DNA from: Emiliania huxleyi CCMP1516
Taxonomy: Eukaryota > Haptophyta > Isochrysidales > Noelaerhabdaceae
DNA length: 64,000 nucleotides
Assembly (NCBI RefSeq): GCF_000372725.1
Contig: NW_005201327.1
Location: 117,293-181,292 of the forward strand
Direction of reading: 5' to 3'
The notes under the pieces are model-generated. The model searched no databases and was not told where the DNA came from. It saw only the letters and a list, made by a program, of their open reading frames with translations. The first letter of the stretch is position 1; each line of letters opens with the position of its first letter. Of this stretch, positions 10,169-20,476 are shown piece after piece. Both the position numbers and the translations under genes were made by a program.

Positions 10169-11551
10169 TCAGTGTATGTAGCTCTTGTCATCGCCTTCCA
10201 CCGTGAGTAATACCGGCACGCCGGCCGCATATGGCGGGCTCGTCTTCGCGTCCTCGCCGTCCGCATCGGGATCGCAGAACATGAACAAAGGCACGCCGCG
10301 CCGCGTCGCCATCGCGAGCACCGACTGCGTCGCGTCGCCATACGCCTCGCCCACGCTGCGCCCCTTGGCGAGGGCGGCGAAGAAGGCGCGCGCGAGCGTG
10401 CGCGACGCCGCGTCGGCCGCCTTGGTCCGCCAGCAGACGACGTGCGGCACGCCGCGCTGCCGGAGCTGCGCGCCGAGGCTGGCCGTGTCGCAGCCGTTGA
10501 GGAAGACGAGCTGCAGGCCGTGCGAGGCGAGCATGGCCGCGAGCGTCGTCGGCAGCGTCAGCTCGAGCTGCCCCGTCGCCGTGTTGGTGAAGCCGAGCGT
10601 GACGGTGCGGCTCGCCTCGCGCGCCTCGCTCGCGTCCTTCGCCGCCTCGCTCGCGGCCGCCGGCGCGGCGGCGGCGGCGGCGGCGGCGGATCGCACGGGC
10701 GGCAGCCGCACGTCGCCATGGCCCGAAAAGAGGAAGTACTTGTACGCGCCGTGGCCGTCGAGCAGCTCCTGCTTGAGGTCCGTCGGCGAGCCGCCGCGCC
10801 GGATGCGCGCCGTCACCTCGTTGGCCACGTCGATCGCCTCGTCCTTGGCGTGTGGCAGATGCAGGCTCTGCTGCGTCGGGCTGCAGACGAAGATAAGCGC
10901 CTCGCGCGGCGCGCCGCCGCCGCTGGTCGCGCACGAGGCGACGCTCGTCGCGTCGCTCGCCTGACGCGACACGTCGGCGCCGCTCGGCGGCGCGCCGCTC
11001 GGCGGCGCGTCGCCACCGAGCGAGAGGCGGCCGAGGGTGGCGGCCGCGTCGAGCAGCTCCGAGTCGCACACGTGCGCGTCGGCGAGGCACGCGGCGCCGG
11101 CGTCCTTGTGCGCGCGCAGAGCCGCGTACAGCTGCTTCGCATCCGCGGCGGTCATGAAGAGGACCTTCGTGCCTCGCCGCAGCGCGCCGCGGTGGTATGC
11201 ATCGAGCAGCTCGACATCGGCGGGCGGCGCCTTTTGCTGGTGCTCGACGTTCGAGCCGAGCATGAATTTGAGGCACGGCTCGCCGGCACTCGCCGAGTGC
11301 GTCACCTCGATGCGCGTCAGCTCGCCCATGGGCCACTGCAATTCATGCTTCTTGCGCTTTTTGAGGAGCAGCCGCCCGCTCTCGAAGTTGAGCTCAAGCT
11401 TGCAGCCGCGGGGCAGCGTGACCTCGTCCTTGTTGGGCGAGTCCTCATCCTTGTCGCCGGGGGAGAGACGCGTCGGCGTGACGGAGATCTTGTCGGGCGA
11501 GGGCGTTGAGGGCGTTGAGGAGCCCGAGGCGGGCATGAATCCTCGGTGCAA
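10169..11551 (-). CDS. PH-like domain plus CHAT (caspase-like) cysteine protease
   Basis: A single open frame of 460 aa. Residues 40-150 resemble a PH-type fold (alternating basic strands such as GRLLLKKRKKHELQW, and a closing helix DAKQLYAALRAH). A Ser/Ala-rich linker follows. Residues 216-430 are a CHAT domain, the caspase/separase-like fold. The catalytic His sits in FLFSGHGD (H278) and the catalytic Cys in LVFLNGCDT (C354), then VPHVVCWRTKAAD and ARAFFAALAKGRSVGEAY, as in the family. An Ala-rich insertion (about 288-312) separates the two. CHAT proteins are common in bacteria, often with TPRs; eukaryotic PH-linked forms suggest phosphoinositide or protein-directed recruitment, which is inference. 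Met6 (11536) is an alternative start. A dispersed element lies just upstream and may be in a 5' UTR intron. Confidence 0.82.
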   Translation of the reverse strand: MHRGFMPASGSSTPSTPSPDKISVTPTRLSPGDKDEDSPNKDEVTLPRGCKLELNFESGRLLLKKRKKHELQWPMGELTRIEVTHSASAGEPCLKFMLGSNVEHQQKAPPADVELLDAYHRGALRRGTKVLFMTAADAKQLYAALRAHKDAGAACLADAHVCDSELLDAAATLGRLSLGGDAPPSGAPPSGADVSRQASDATSVASCATSGGGAPREALIFVCSPTQQSLHLPHAKDEAIDVANEVTARIRRGGSPTDLKQELLDGHGAYKYFLFSGHGDVRLPPVRSAAAAAAAAPAAASEAAKDASEAREASRTVTLGFTNTATGQLELTLPTTLAAMLASHGLQLVFLNGCDTASLGAQLRQRGVPHVVCWRTKAADAASRTLARAFFAALAKGRSVGEAYGDATQSVLAMATRRGVPLFMFCDPDADGEDAKTSPPYAAGVPVLLTVEGDDKSYIH

Positions 11552-12722
11552 GGCGCGACACTTTCACACCTAAGGTACTCGAGTAAGCCTAGATTTCTCC
11601 ACACACACAAAGTGGTGGGGCAAGGGGGGGCGACCCTCGCATCTCCACGCCCGGACACGGGCAGGAGCCCCACGGCATTCAAAGTGCAAGCACTGGCCCG
11701 GTGCACGTGGGTGAGCAGCCTGCCCCTCCCTCCCGACAAACCAACTCCCGCACACACACAATCGCACTCTGGCCATCGAATGACTCCGAATGACTCACTG
11801 TGTGTGCTAAGACAGAATCTCCGCAGACAGCCAAAACGGGCCCTGCCGCGTTGTTGGTGCCTTCTCAAGTACTAGCAAGCATCCGGGCTTTCACGTGTTC
11901 TGTGCTGCCTGGTGACTCACCTCACACCTGCACGCCCGTGCGGCGCGCCAAGGCGAGGCCGGCGCCTTGCACCCGGCCCGCGGCCGGCTCCGCCTCGCCC
12001 CACCACTGACCGCTCTGCGGCTTCTGCGCGCAGGCATCACCACAACAGAAGTACGTACATGCCGGCCCCGATCGAGGTGTAGAGCTGTTTAACGTTGGGA
12101 GCTGAACAGTGTTGCTAGTGTTAACAGTAACAACAGAACAACAGTGGGGCTCCCCAACAACAGTAGCTAACGTTATGCCGGCTGAACAACAATAAGGAAG
12201 GCCTGGCAGTGACCCACGACGTTCTCCAGCGTCCAGTGCGGGTAATACCCGAAAATACCCGGAAAAGCGGAAAACCCCAGGTATTTTCGGGTTTTACCCG
12301 GGTTTTTTGGCATTTTCTGCTTGCTGACCGCTGAACAACAGTAACAACAGTAACAAACAGTAACAGCATGAGCTGGGGTGAACACTTTGAACAACGTTGA
12401 GGATTTCAGCCAACACTAGCGCAACTGTTAGGCCCAAAGTTAATGTTAAACAGCGCTCTATCGAGGTGCAACTGCGGCATCCGGCACAACGCACAAGCTG
12501 ACGCTGCGCCGCACGACCCGGAGAGGTGTCCGGAGGGGAGTAAGGTGTATGCACACGCGCGTTTCAGCTGTAGTCTCCGCGCATTTATTGAGACGCCACA
12601 TCGACACGCTAAACACAGCTCGAAAGGTATGCGGCGGTAAACAGGATATTCATGGGACGGCGGACGTTGCGCCCACATTTTTTTGGGCAGTGATCGCGTG
12701 GTGGAGCGCGTGTGTCGTCGCG
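11552..12722. other. Intergenic region with element copy C
   Basis: Element copy C is at 11585-11732. At about 12110-12420 the DNA is unusually A/T-rich for this genome, with many aacaacagt phrases and an inverted pair around acccgaaaatacccgg and ccaggtattttcgggt (about 12248-12298). No coding sequence was recognised. Confidence 0.55.
11585..11732 (+). mobile_element. Dispersed 150-bp element, copy C
   Basis: This copy is close to full length, with the ttctccacacacac head, the ggagccccacggcattcaaa block and the tail cacgtgggtgagcagcc. It lies immediately 5' of the CHAT gene, in antisense orientation. Confidence 0.8.
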
Positions 12723-13085
12723 CTAAAGCAGCCTCCCAAACACCGAGGGGCTAGCCGTGTTCGGGTCCACAAACTTGACCAGCTCCACTATGAGCCCGAA
12801 CGCGAGAGAAAAGAGCACGGACGCGATGAGGCCACCAGTCGGCGTCTGCACGTTGATGTCGAGACCGAATAGGCTGGTGGGCATGTCGCCGCGGCTGTTT
12901 GCGATGGTGGTGTCACCTGGCACGCGTGGTGGCGTGCGTGGCATAGCATCGCTCGGCTCCTCCACCGACGGCGGCGGCTCCTGCATCACGAGCCTGAGCC
13001 GCGTCTGCGTGGAGATCGGCCGAAGCGAGGCACAGCTGACGGCAGCCGCCGGAGCAGCGCAGAGCACGGCGATCAGCGCTCGCAT
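12723..13085 (-). CDS. Small leader-bearing protein with a C-terminal membrane span
   Basis: About 120 aa from Met at 13085; an upstream in-frame Met (13214) would add an unlikely leader. MRALIAVLCAAPAAAVSCAS is a good signal peptide, followed by a Ser/Arg/Thr-rich stretch (LRPISTQTRLRLVM) like a plastid transit region of secondary plastids. An acidic and proline-rich spacer leads to a single membrane segment, GGLIASVLFSLAFGLIVELV. The architecture suggests a small thylakoid or plastid-envelope protein. Family not recognised. Confidence 0.6.
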   Translation of the reverse strand: MRALIAVLCAAPAAAVSCASLRPISTQTRLRLVMQEPPPSVEEPSDAMPRTPPRVPGDTTIANSRGDMPTSLFGLDINVQTPTGGLIASVLFSLAFGLIVELVKFVDPNTASPSVFGRLL

Positions 13086-14598
13086 TAGGTCGAGGGAGTG
13101 CAAGAACAAAGAGGCCAGGGAGCGAGCTGTTTCCCCTCCCAACTCGTGTGCGCAGCGCGCAAAGAAAAAAAACCCATCGAAGTGCTCCAAGTGATATGCG
13201 GTTGCTAACTGCACTCCAAGTGCTCCAAGTGCTCCAAAACGACTGCTGCGCGGTCATCTCTTCCCCTATCGTGCCATGCATCCGGCCCGCTGGTGCGCTC
13301 CATACACCATAGCAGCTCCATTGATAGCTCCCCGGCCCTGGTGCCTGGATTCCACGGCTGGATGTGTCATGTTAGGGTGCCCACGGGGCCCAAAAAAAGA
13401 AAGGAAAAAAGAAATGGGCCACCCCAGATCGCAGCACTTCGTGTTGGAGAGTCGAGATATTGAGAGTGTGACTAGGAGGGAGGGACGCTGGGGATTCTCA
13501 AAGGTATACCCTTGGAATGGCCGGATCCAGCCTTAAAAGTACGAGATCGCGCGCGCTTCGCGCACAGCACCGCCTGTTCTCCGCGGCTGTGTGACGCGCG
13601 CGTGCCGTGTACCAGCAGAGTTGGGCGCGCGCGGCGCGACGGCGCCCGCGAGGGAAGGCGCGGGTGCAGCGGCCGGCGGCGGCCGTACCGCCCGCCAGCC
13701 GGCGCAGCAGCGGCCAGCGCAGCGGCCGCCGGCGCAGCAGCCAGAGCAGCCGGTGCGCGCCTTGCGAGGCGAGTACTGCCGTCCGGCAGCCTTGAGGCGG
13801 CCGGGCGGCAGTACTCGTTCGAACTTTGCGAGCCGTGCGCGCGCCGAGGCGCCCGCGGCGCGCGCCCGCCCGGCTGCCAGTAGGAGGCGGCGCAATATGG
13901 CCTATAGTACAGCCCTTGAGGAGAAGGAAGAGGCTGGCTGGCAGTGCTGTATGCCGCCGAGGGGCAGTTTTGGGGTGCTGTCCCCATCCCACGGGGCTGC
14001 AGAAGGCGTCCGCAGCCGGGACAACCCGCCCCCCCAGCCGAGGCCGGTCGAAGCCCACTTGCAAGCAGCCATGAGGAGTCCTCTTGGTGCTCCTGGCGGC
14101 CGTTGGAATGGCGAGCGCGCGCCGATGGGGGGGGGCGGGGGGTCTTGCTTGCTCCACACCGAGCGCCATCGGTCCGGACCGGTGCTTGCACCGAGGGGTG
14201 GCTTGCACAAGGTCTGAGCCGCGGGCGCTCGGCGCCAAGTGCAGTGTCACGCTCGCGCTGGAGCGGGACACAATGGGGAACCCTCGTTTCCTAGTCACTC
14301 GGTCCCGCAACGGAAGAGGCCTCGCTCCTATTGGAACACTCCAACATCAGATTTGCCGCGTGCGTCCCTTTTTGAGGCGGAAAGCTGTGTTTCTTTTGGG
14401 TCCTGTGGGCACCCTAGTCATGTGAGGAGTGAGGTTGCCAACTGCAGTCTGCACACTGCACTCCGAAGTGCTCCAAAATTTCCCCCCTGCGCGACCTTGA
14501 CCCTCCCCCTCTTTTCCATGCCGCCACTACTGGCCAGCGGTGCCGTGAGCGGCGACAGGTCCCCACGCCCACCCGACAAGCCCCACGGCGCCGTCCGC
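13086..14598. other. Intergenic region with a strong hairpin, no supported gene
   Basis: Many overlapping frames on both strands, none with recognised domains. A GC-rich foldback around 13766-13818 pairs cgagtactgccgtccggc with gccgggcggcagtactcg. Nearby blocks are rich in gcgcagcggcc-type repeats, which explains the Ala/Arg frames. Confidence 0.45.
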
Positions 14599-15621
14599 TC
14601 ACCACCGCGGGAATTCCCACTGCGTCTCGCCCGTCTGCTCGTTAAAGAAGTACGTGTCTCCGCTCGCTGGGTCGACGTCCGCGAACCAGCCGGCAGGCAG
14701 CGCGGAGCCCGGCTGCGACGCGCCCTCAGCCACGCACATGAGGACAGCCGCGTCGGGGTCCTGCGCGTCCAGGCTCACCATGTCGCCGTCCTCGAGGTCG
14801 TGCCTCTGGCCTGCGGTGTGGATGCGCCGACTACAGAGTGTGACTACAGCTCCGGAGAGTGTACTCGTGTGAACACACGGGCTGCGAATACAATGAATAC
14901 CGCTGAACACGGCCCGGAATACAGCGGAGTACGTGTCCTCTCCCTGGCGATCGGTTTCAGCTTCTGAAGGCCTCAGCCTCTGAGGAGCGCGTTCCACGAG
15001 GCGCCTAACGGGGTCGCGGCCGCTTAGGTATGGCCGAGATAGGCCGAGACATGGCCGAGATATGGCCGAGGTATAGGCGAGATATAAAGGCGCGATCTGG
15101 CCGAGGAGTAGCCGAGAGTTAGCCGAGAGATAAGGCAGCACGCCTGTCCGCGACCGCCACAGAGTGGGCGGCTTGCCGCAGCTGAGTAGACTGGCGGTGC
15201 CGTCGCCGAGCACGCTCACCGTGCACTGCTCTCGAGACACGTGCAGCTTCTGGACCTCCATGTTCCACCGGCTCAGCACGAGCTCCTCGCCGCTCTGCAC
15301 AAAGTATGGCAGGTCGCGGTAACGGTCGAGGTGGGTGAAGCCGTCCGGGTGCGTGAAGCCGCTGACACCGGCGACGCCTCGCACACTCCAGGTCACCTGC
15401 GCGCTCTGGCCTTGCTGCGCCCACTGAGGCGGCTCCCACTGGCACTCGCCCGTCTGGTCGCTGCAGAAATACGGCGTACCGTCGAAATCAAAGCTGGTCG
15501 TCCAGCCGGCGGGCTGGCCTTGCGTGTAGCCCTGCTGCTGCGCAACGAGCAATCGCGAACGGCTGAGCGTCGGCGGCCGCAGCACAGCCGCCACGATGCT
15601 TGGCAAGAGTGAGCCGATCAT
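14599..15621 (-). CDS. WW - FHA-like - WW domain protein
   Basis: Exon 1 15621-15144, intron 15143-14811 (ACAG|GCGTGC to CCGCAG), exon 2 14810-14599, about 229 aa. Residues about 40-70 form a WW domain (PAGWTTSFDFDGTPYFCSDQ, then CQWEPPQW). A central region resembles an FHA domain (LSRWNMEVQKLHVSREQCTV), continuing after the splice with DLEDGDMVSL; the usual SxxH is SREQ here, so phosphothreonine binding is uncertain. A second WW (PAGWFADVDPASGDTYFFNE, then TQWEFPRW) ends the protein at its last Trp. The start MIGSLLPSIVAAVLRP could be an organelle leader. WW and FHA are protein-binding modules. The intron is full of gccgagatatgg-type repeats (about 15030-15130). Confidence 0.78.
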   Translation of the reverse strand: MIGSLLPSIVAAVLRPPTLSRSRLLVAQQQGYTQGQPAGWTTSFDFDGTPYFCSDQTGECQWEPPQWAQQGQSAQVTWSVRGVAGVSGFTHPDGFTHLDRYRDLPYFVQSGEELVLSRWNMEVQKLHVSREQCTVSVLGDGTASLLSCGKPPTLWRSRTGVLPYLSANSRLLLGQIAPLYLAYTSAISRPCLGLSRPYLSGRDPVRRLVERAPQRLRPSEAETDRQGEDTYSAVFRAVFSGIHCIRSPCVHTSTLSGAVVTLCSRRIHTAGQRHDLEDGDMVSLDAQDPDAAVLMCVAEGASQPGSALPAGWFADVDPASGDTYFFNEQTGETQWEFPRW

Positions 15622-15763
15622 GATCCGTCGAGGTTGGAGAAACGGGAGGCAGATAAGGGCCTCGCCGCCGCCGCAGGAGGTGGAGTGTTGAACGCTGGCG
15701 CGGGCGAGATTGCTCGCGGCGGCGAGGGTCGTGGCGTGCTGTGCTTCGGTTTTGAAAAGAAAA

Positions 15764-16630
15764 TCACGCCGCTTCTTCTCTTGCGCCAGCGACGGCCGCC
15801 GCAGCACCAGCAGCAGCCCCAGCAGTGCCGGCCCCCGCGATGCGGCTTTGCAGCGCCGTGTGGGCCGCGACTGCTCTCACGTGATCGCCTCCCAGCCGGA
15901 AGCAGGCAAGGAAGGCCTCTTTGTCCGGCCCGGCCGGGGGAAGCGTGGGCTTGCCGTGTTCGCTCATCCCCGCGGCGCGGGAGAAAATGCTCAGCGCGTA
16001 GCGCGGCTCCCACGCCACGTCAGCCTTTTGTTGAGCTGGCCCGAGCAGGTCTCTCAGCATCTCGGCATATGAATTCATGAATTTCGAGGCGCAGTCGAAG
16101 CACGTGAACATCCTCCCGATCCGTGGTGACTGCTTGTCGCTGTACTTGCCTGCATCGCCTTCTGCCCGGCTGCGCTTGATCACCTTTGCCTCCACGCAGC
16201 GAGGGGCCGATGGGTTGTCACTGGTGCCATAGTCCTTCAACCGCCCATCGAGCTCGCTAGCCGGCATCGCCATCTTCGTGACCAGCAGGCGGCCCTTCGA
16301 GGCATCGCCGCATGTCCGGCACTTCGCCGAGCATGCCGAGCCTGCATACTGGAACGCACACTGCGGGTGATACGCCCCCTCAATAGCAAGCGCGTCTCCC
16401 CTGCCGTCAGTCTGCCTGTACCAAGTGTTGGCACTCGTCCAAGTTGAGAGCTTGGGAACGAAACGGCGCACAATCCTAACATCGTCGGGCCGAAAGGGCA
16501 GGCTGCACCACAGGCAGATGCTATTGTCGCTCCCGCCCGGGTCCACACGAACCAGCTCGTCCGCTGTCCAACCCGCAGGCGCAAGCTGAGGCGCGGGCGC
16601 GGGCGCGGGCGACGGCGCGGGCGACGACAT
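15764..16630 (-). CDS. Cys/His zinc-binding protein, unknown family
   Basis: 288 aa starting at a Met followed by a Pro/Ala tract. Residues 35-115 hold regularly spaced metal ligands: SICLWC, YHPQCAF, CSAKCRTC. A second CxxC (FTCFDCASKF) lies near residue 190, then a helical region with basic patches. The pattern resembles treble-clef or PARP-type fingers but no family was recognised. The C-terminus becomes Ala/Gly-rich and the last residues may be read-through into the gap before the WW-FHA gene, which is 143 bp downstream on the same strand. Confidence 0.55.
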   Translation of the reverse strand: MSSPAPSPAPAPAPQLAPAGWTADELVRVDPGGSDNSICLWCSLPFRPDDVRIVRRFVPKLSTWTSANTWYRQTDGRGDALAIEGAYHPQCAFQYAGSACSAKCRTCGDASKGRLLVTKMAMPASELDGRLKDYGTSDNPSAPRCVEAKVIKRSRAEGDAGKYSDKQSPRIGRMFTCFDCASKFMNSYAEMLRDLLGPAQQKADVAWEPRYALSIFSRAAGMSEHGKPTLPPAGPDKEAFLACFRLGGDHVRAVAAHTALQSRIAGAGTAGAAAGAAAAVAGAREEAA

Positions 16631-17322
16631 ATACGTGTTGGGTCGAAGAGGCGGAGGCGGAGGCCGACGCGGCTGGGCGGCAACGCGAAAGCACGCGCGC
16701 CGGACTCGGCACTCTGCAGGTATGGGCAGGTGCGTATTCTTTTTGCTTGGGGCGGACAGAATGCTGAATTCTGGAAAAACCTGACCGGCCCCTGCTGTGC
16801 CCCTACCTACCTACCTACCTACCTACCTACCCTACTTATGGGAAACTAAAAAAGAAATCACGGTATCGGTGAAGGTGGGGTGCTATTCCAACTAAAGTGA
16901 TGGCTGGTGGTACTCTCCTGCAATCACAGTCCTTCCTGTGACATGGCAGGCCACTATCAAGCCCTACAAGCACCAGATCACCCACTTGGGGAGGGTTGAC
17001 GTCGTGATTTTCGCCGAAAATTTCTTTTTTTGCTGTGAAAATTCCGGCGTGAAGAGAGGGGAAAACCCGACGGGAGCGCCCAGACCTACCCTACCTACCC
17101 CGGCATGCTGTCCGCCCCAAGCAAAAAGAATACACACCTGGTATGGGACCAGTTTTGTCGACATACCGGCTGGCATCCGTGGCGTGGGGCTCGCCTTCGA
17201 AAAGTCGGGCATGGCTCTCCCCGCAACTTTCTCGCTAACACGCGCGCACCACCGAGACTGTGGTGGGCGCGCTGCGGTCGCACGTCTACCTCCGTCTTCA
17301 TAGTGCCACGACGTGCGGCCTA

Positions 17323-17415
17323 GATTTAGCACACGCCCCTCTGGTCGCATACACTCATACAATAGTTCTGAACTATTGTATGAGTGTATGCGAGCAGAGG
17401 CGCGTGTCCTAAATC
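17323..17415. repeat. Near-perfect long palindrome
   Basis: gatttagcacacgcc at the left pairs with ggcgcgtgtcctaaatc at the right. The inner arms catacactcatacaatagtt and aactattgtatgagtgtatg are perfect, leaving almost no loop (centre about 17369). Likely a miniature foldback element. Confidence 0.85.
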
Positions 17416-17534
17416 AGAGATAGGGCTAGCAGTAGGCAGCTAGCCTGTGAGGAGGGCGTCCATAGACACCTCACTAGACCTCACACACGGTCTCGTCCGT
17501 GCCTCGCCGGCCGGAGAGATTGCTAGAGGTGGAG

Positions 17535-17745
17535 CAAGCCTGCTCTAACCTAGAGCCTCTACAACAAACTCTACACCACTACAGCAAAATCGCGCTCTAC
17601 ATCGCTCTACATCTGCATCGCTCTGTCCCGCGCCGAATGTAGAGCTCTACAGCTCTACAGCGCTCCAGAGCGCTCTACATCTCTACAGCTCTACAGCGCT
17701 CTACACTCTACATCCTCTACACCCTCCCTCCCTCAGAGCTCGTGG
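17535..17745 (+). repeat. Solo copy of a ctctacag-rich repeat
   Basis: The copy runs from agagcctctacaacaaactc through ctctacagcgctccagagcg to ctacaccctccctccctcag. The same sequence forms both inverted arms of the element at 28110-29000, so this is a solo arm. Confidence 0.8.
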
Positions 17746-18004
17746 CGATCGTCGATCCGCGAGCTGCCAAGCTTGTCACAGGCCGGCACTGGATCGAGGA
17801 CGAATGGCGCCGCGCGGCTGGAGGCAACGGAGAAAGGCATTGTGGAGCGGCGAGGCGTTAGGAATGTCGAGGCACGGAAAAATCCGACCAACCTGCAAAA
17901 TCAAGTATTCGTGGGATCCTGAATCTCCGGCACTTCCTGATGCCGCGGCCTTTCGCGCGTTCCACCAGCCAGTTGCTGGCCCCCCGGGCTGGACTGCTAC
18001 AAGT

Positions 18005-19212
18005 ATGCTTACCGACATCAGCCTGCTGCGACACGAGCGCCGCGGTGCGGCTGCGGCGCTGAGTGCGCTGAGTCTCCTCCTCGCCACGGGGTGCGTCCTC
18101 CTCCTCCTCTGCCGGCCGCCGCCCACGGCAGTCGCGGCGCAATCACCGTCGGTGCACAACCGCGCGAAAAAAGATAGCCCACTCCTCTTCTTTGCGATGG
18201 GCGACTGGGGAGGTGGGAGCCGGTCCATGCCCACGACGCGCTCCCAGCTAGCCAACGGCGACGGCATGGCGACAGTTGCCAGCTGGATGGGCGTCACGCC
18301 CGCTTTCGTGATGGCTGTCGGAGACAACTTTTATGAGTGTGGCGTCACCGACGTGGAGTCGCGCCGCTTTGCCTCGACCTTCGAGGCGGCCTTCAGCCAG
18401 CCGGCGCTGCAGGTCCCTTGGTACGCCATCGCAGGCAACCACGACCACTGCGGCAACGTCTCGGCGCAGCTGGCCTACGCAGCCCAGCGGCGCGGGACGG
18501 CGCGCTGGCGATATCCACACTTGTGGTACACGTTCACCGAGCGCGCGCCGTCGGGCGCGACCGTCCAGATCGTCTACATCGACACGGTGGTGCTGGCGGG
18601 GATGCCTCAGGAGGAGGGGGAGCCGGGCGTCGTGGCCGAGCAGTACGCGCCTCACCCGGCGCAGCGGCTCGGCCCGGATCAGCTCGCGTGGCTCGACGCC
18701 ACACTCGCGTCCTCGACGGCCGACTACCTGTGGGTCAGCGGTCACTACCCCGTCTTCTCGCCCTGCCAGCACGGCCCGACGCCCGCGCTGCTGAGGGACG
18801 TGCTGCCGCTGCTGCGGAGGCATGGCGCCGCGGGGTTCATCGCGGGGCACGACCACTGTTCGGCGCACTACGAGCAGCACGGGATGGCGTTTGTCCTCTC
18901 CGGCGCGGGTCGGGAGTGCTGCTACCACCCGCGCCACCTCGCCTCGCCCCTCAACCCGGGCCCGCCGCACTTTCGAATGGACCGAGAGCGGCACTATGGC
19001 GCGATTGGCGGCTTCGCGTCGTTCAGCGTCGGAGCCGGCGCCACCACGCTGCGCTATCACTCCGACAACGGCGCACGCAGCTCCCCGGCTCATTCGTCAA
19101 CACGCCTCATCCCCCCCCTCTCTCTCACGCCGCGCTCCCTCGCTTAGGCACGGTGCTCTACACCGCCGAGCCCATCCTGCCGCGTCGCCCGGAAGCTGGC
19201 ACAGAAAGGTGA
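18005..19212 (+). CDS. Purple acid phosphatase (tartrate-resistant, ACP5-like)
   Basis: Exon 1 18005-19070, GC-AG intron 19071-19147, exon 2 19148-19212, about 376 aa. Start chosen at 18005 because a short basic head and a membrane/signal segment (AALSALSLLLATGCVLLLLC) follow at once; the longer upstream frame adds nothing recognisable. All five metallophosphoesterase blocks are present: GDWG, GDNFY, AGNHDH, SGHYPVFS and AGHDHCSAH, giving the seven metal ligands of the di-iron centre, including the Tyr of GDNFY that makes the purple charge-transfer complex. Splicing restores YHSDNGTVLYTAEPI, the usual last strand. The enzyme hydrolyses phosphomonoesters outside the plasma membrane or in an acidic compartment, and would help phosphate scavenging. 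Confidence 0.93.
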
Positions 19213-19725
19213 ACGCGCGGCCGCACCCCCGAGCTTGCAGTGGCAAGCGCCGTAGAGCTATAGGACCCAGCTTAGCAGCTGAGAGAGTGACAGTCTGTGT
19301 GAGTCGAAAACGGGCATCCAGGAGGGAACCGTGCATACCCAGTAGCTCCAGCGTCCATGCTCCACGTCCAGGTCCAGCAGCAGTGTAGTCGCGGAGTCAG
19401 TGCTTTTCCGCGGCCGTGAAAACCATGGGGACAATATGACGTGGCTGGGGTCTACAAGATGATGAGGTGAAGCGGACACGGACAGGCCTCTCTCCCTCGC
19501 CCCGCTATCTCATGAACTCATCACACTCGTGTCGCACGTTCGAGCACACGCTGAGACACGGACAAATGCCTCTTCCCTCTCTCCTCTCTCCTGATCATAC
19601 AAAGGTGGGTCTCGTCTCGCGACCTACGACACGGGCCGCTGGCGCGGTGCGGCTCCGCCCTAGGCTCCGCGCCAAGCCTCGCGCTCCAGAGGGGCGCAAA
19701 GCGACCAGCAGCCTCCTCCACTGCG
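19213..19725. other. Region between convergent genes
   Basis: Separates the 3' ends of the phosphatase and the membrane-protein gene. No supported CDS, and no repeat beyond short CT-rich runs. Confidence 0.5.
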
Positions 19726-20411
19726 CTACGAGGTCAAGGTCCAGCGGATGTACCACTCGACGATGTCGAGCGGGAAGAAGATCCAGTTGAGCGGGAAGGG
19801 CAGCGAGAAGCCGTACTTGAGCTGCGAGTAGAAGCCCAGCCCCGCGATCGAGTAGCCCACCACCTCGTCCAGCTTGGTGTCGGCCTCATCCGGGATCGAG
19901 GTGTACCCCTTGTTGCGCACCCACGCCATCAGCCCGCGCGCAAACATGAGCCCGCCCACCATCGCCAAGTGCGCCGCCGACACAACCTCCTGCAGCTTCC
20001 ACGCGATGAAGCAGCCGATCGAGCGCGAGGCGTTCTTGATGACGAACTGTATCCAGTTGTGGTACTCCTTTGGCAGCGTGTGCACCAGGAAGGGCACGGC
20101 GACCTTTTGCGCGAGCGGCGCGATCATGCCCGAGATGGAGATGCCGAGGGCGATCGTCTTTGCGAACTCGATGCGCAGCATGCCTTGCACCGCGATCCAC
20201 GACGTCATCAGCCCGCCGAGCGCCGCCGACAGCTTTTCCGGGTCCTTGACGGCCTGCGCAGAGAGGTAAGGGTAAGGTGCGGTACGGTACACTTCTCCAC
20301 ACGCACGAGGTGGTGGGGCAAGGGCCAGGCTAGCCCCTCGCGTCTCCACGTCTAGACGACAGGAGCCCCACGGCATTGAAAGTGCAAGGCCCAGTGAGTG
20401 TGTGTGTGAGC

Positions 20412-20476
<65 letters not shown>

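Larger units (their letters stand above)
16631..18004. other. Intergenic region with repeats and a long hairpin
   Basis: Contains (ctac)n near 16805-16830, a roughly 93-bp foldback (17323-17415) and a solo copy of the ctctacag repeat (17535-17745). No supported CDS. Confidence 0.6.

Noticed and set aside
13498-14310. Long Ala/Arg/Pro frames on both strands
   Set aside because: The region is made of GC-rich repeats and a foldback; no recognisable protein features.
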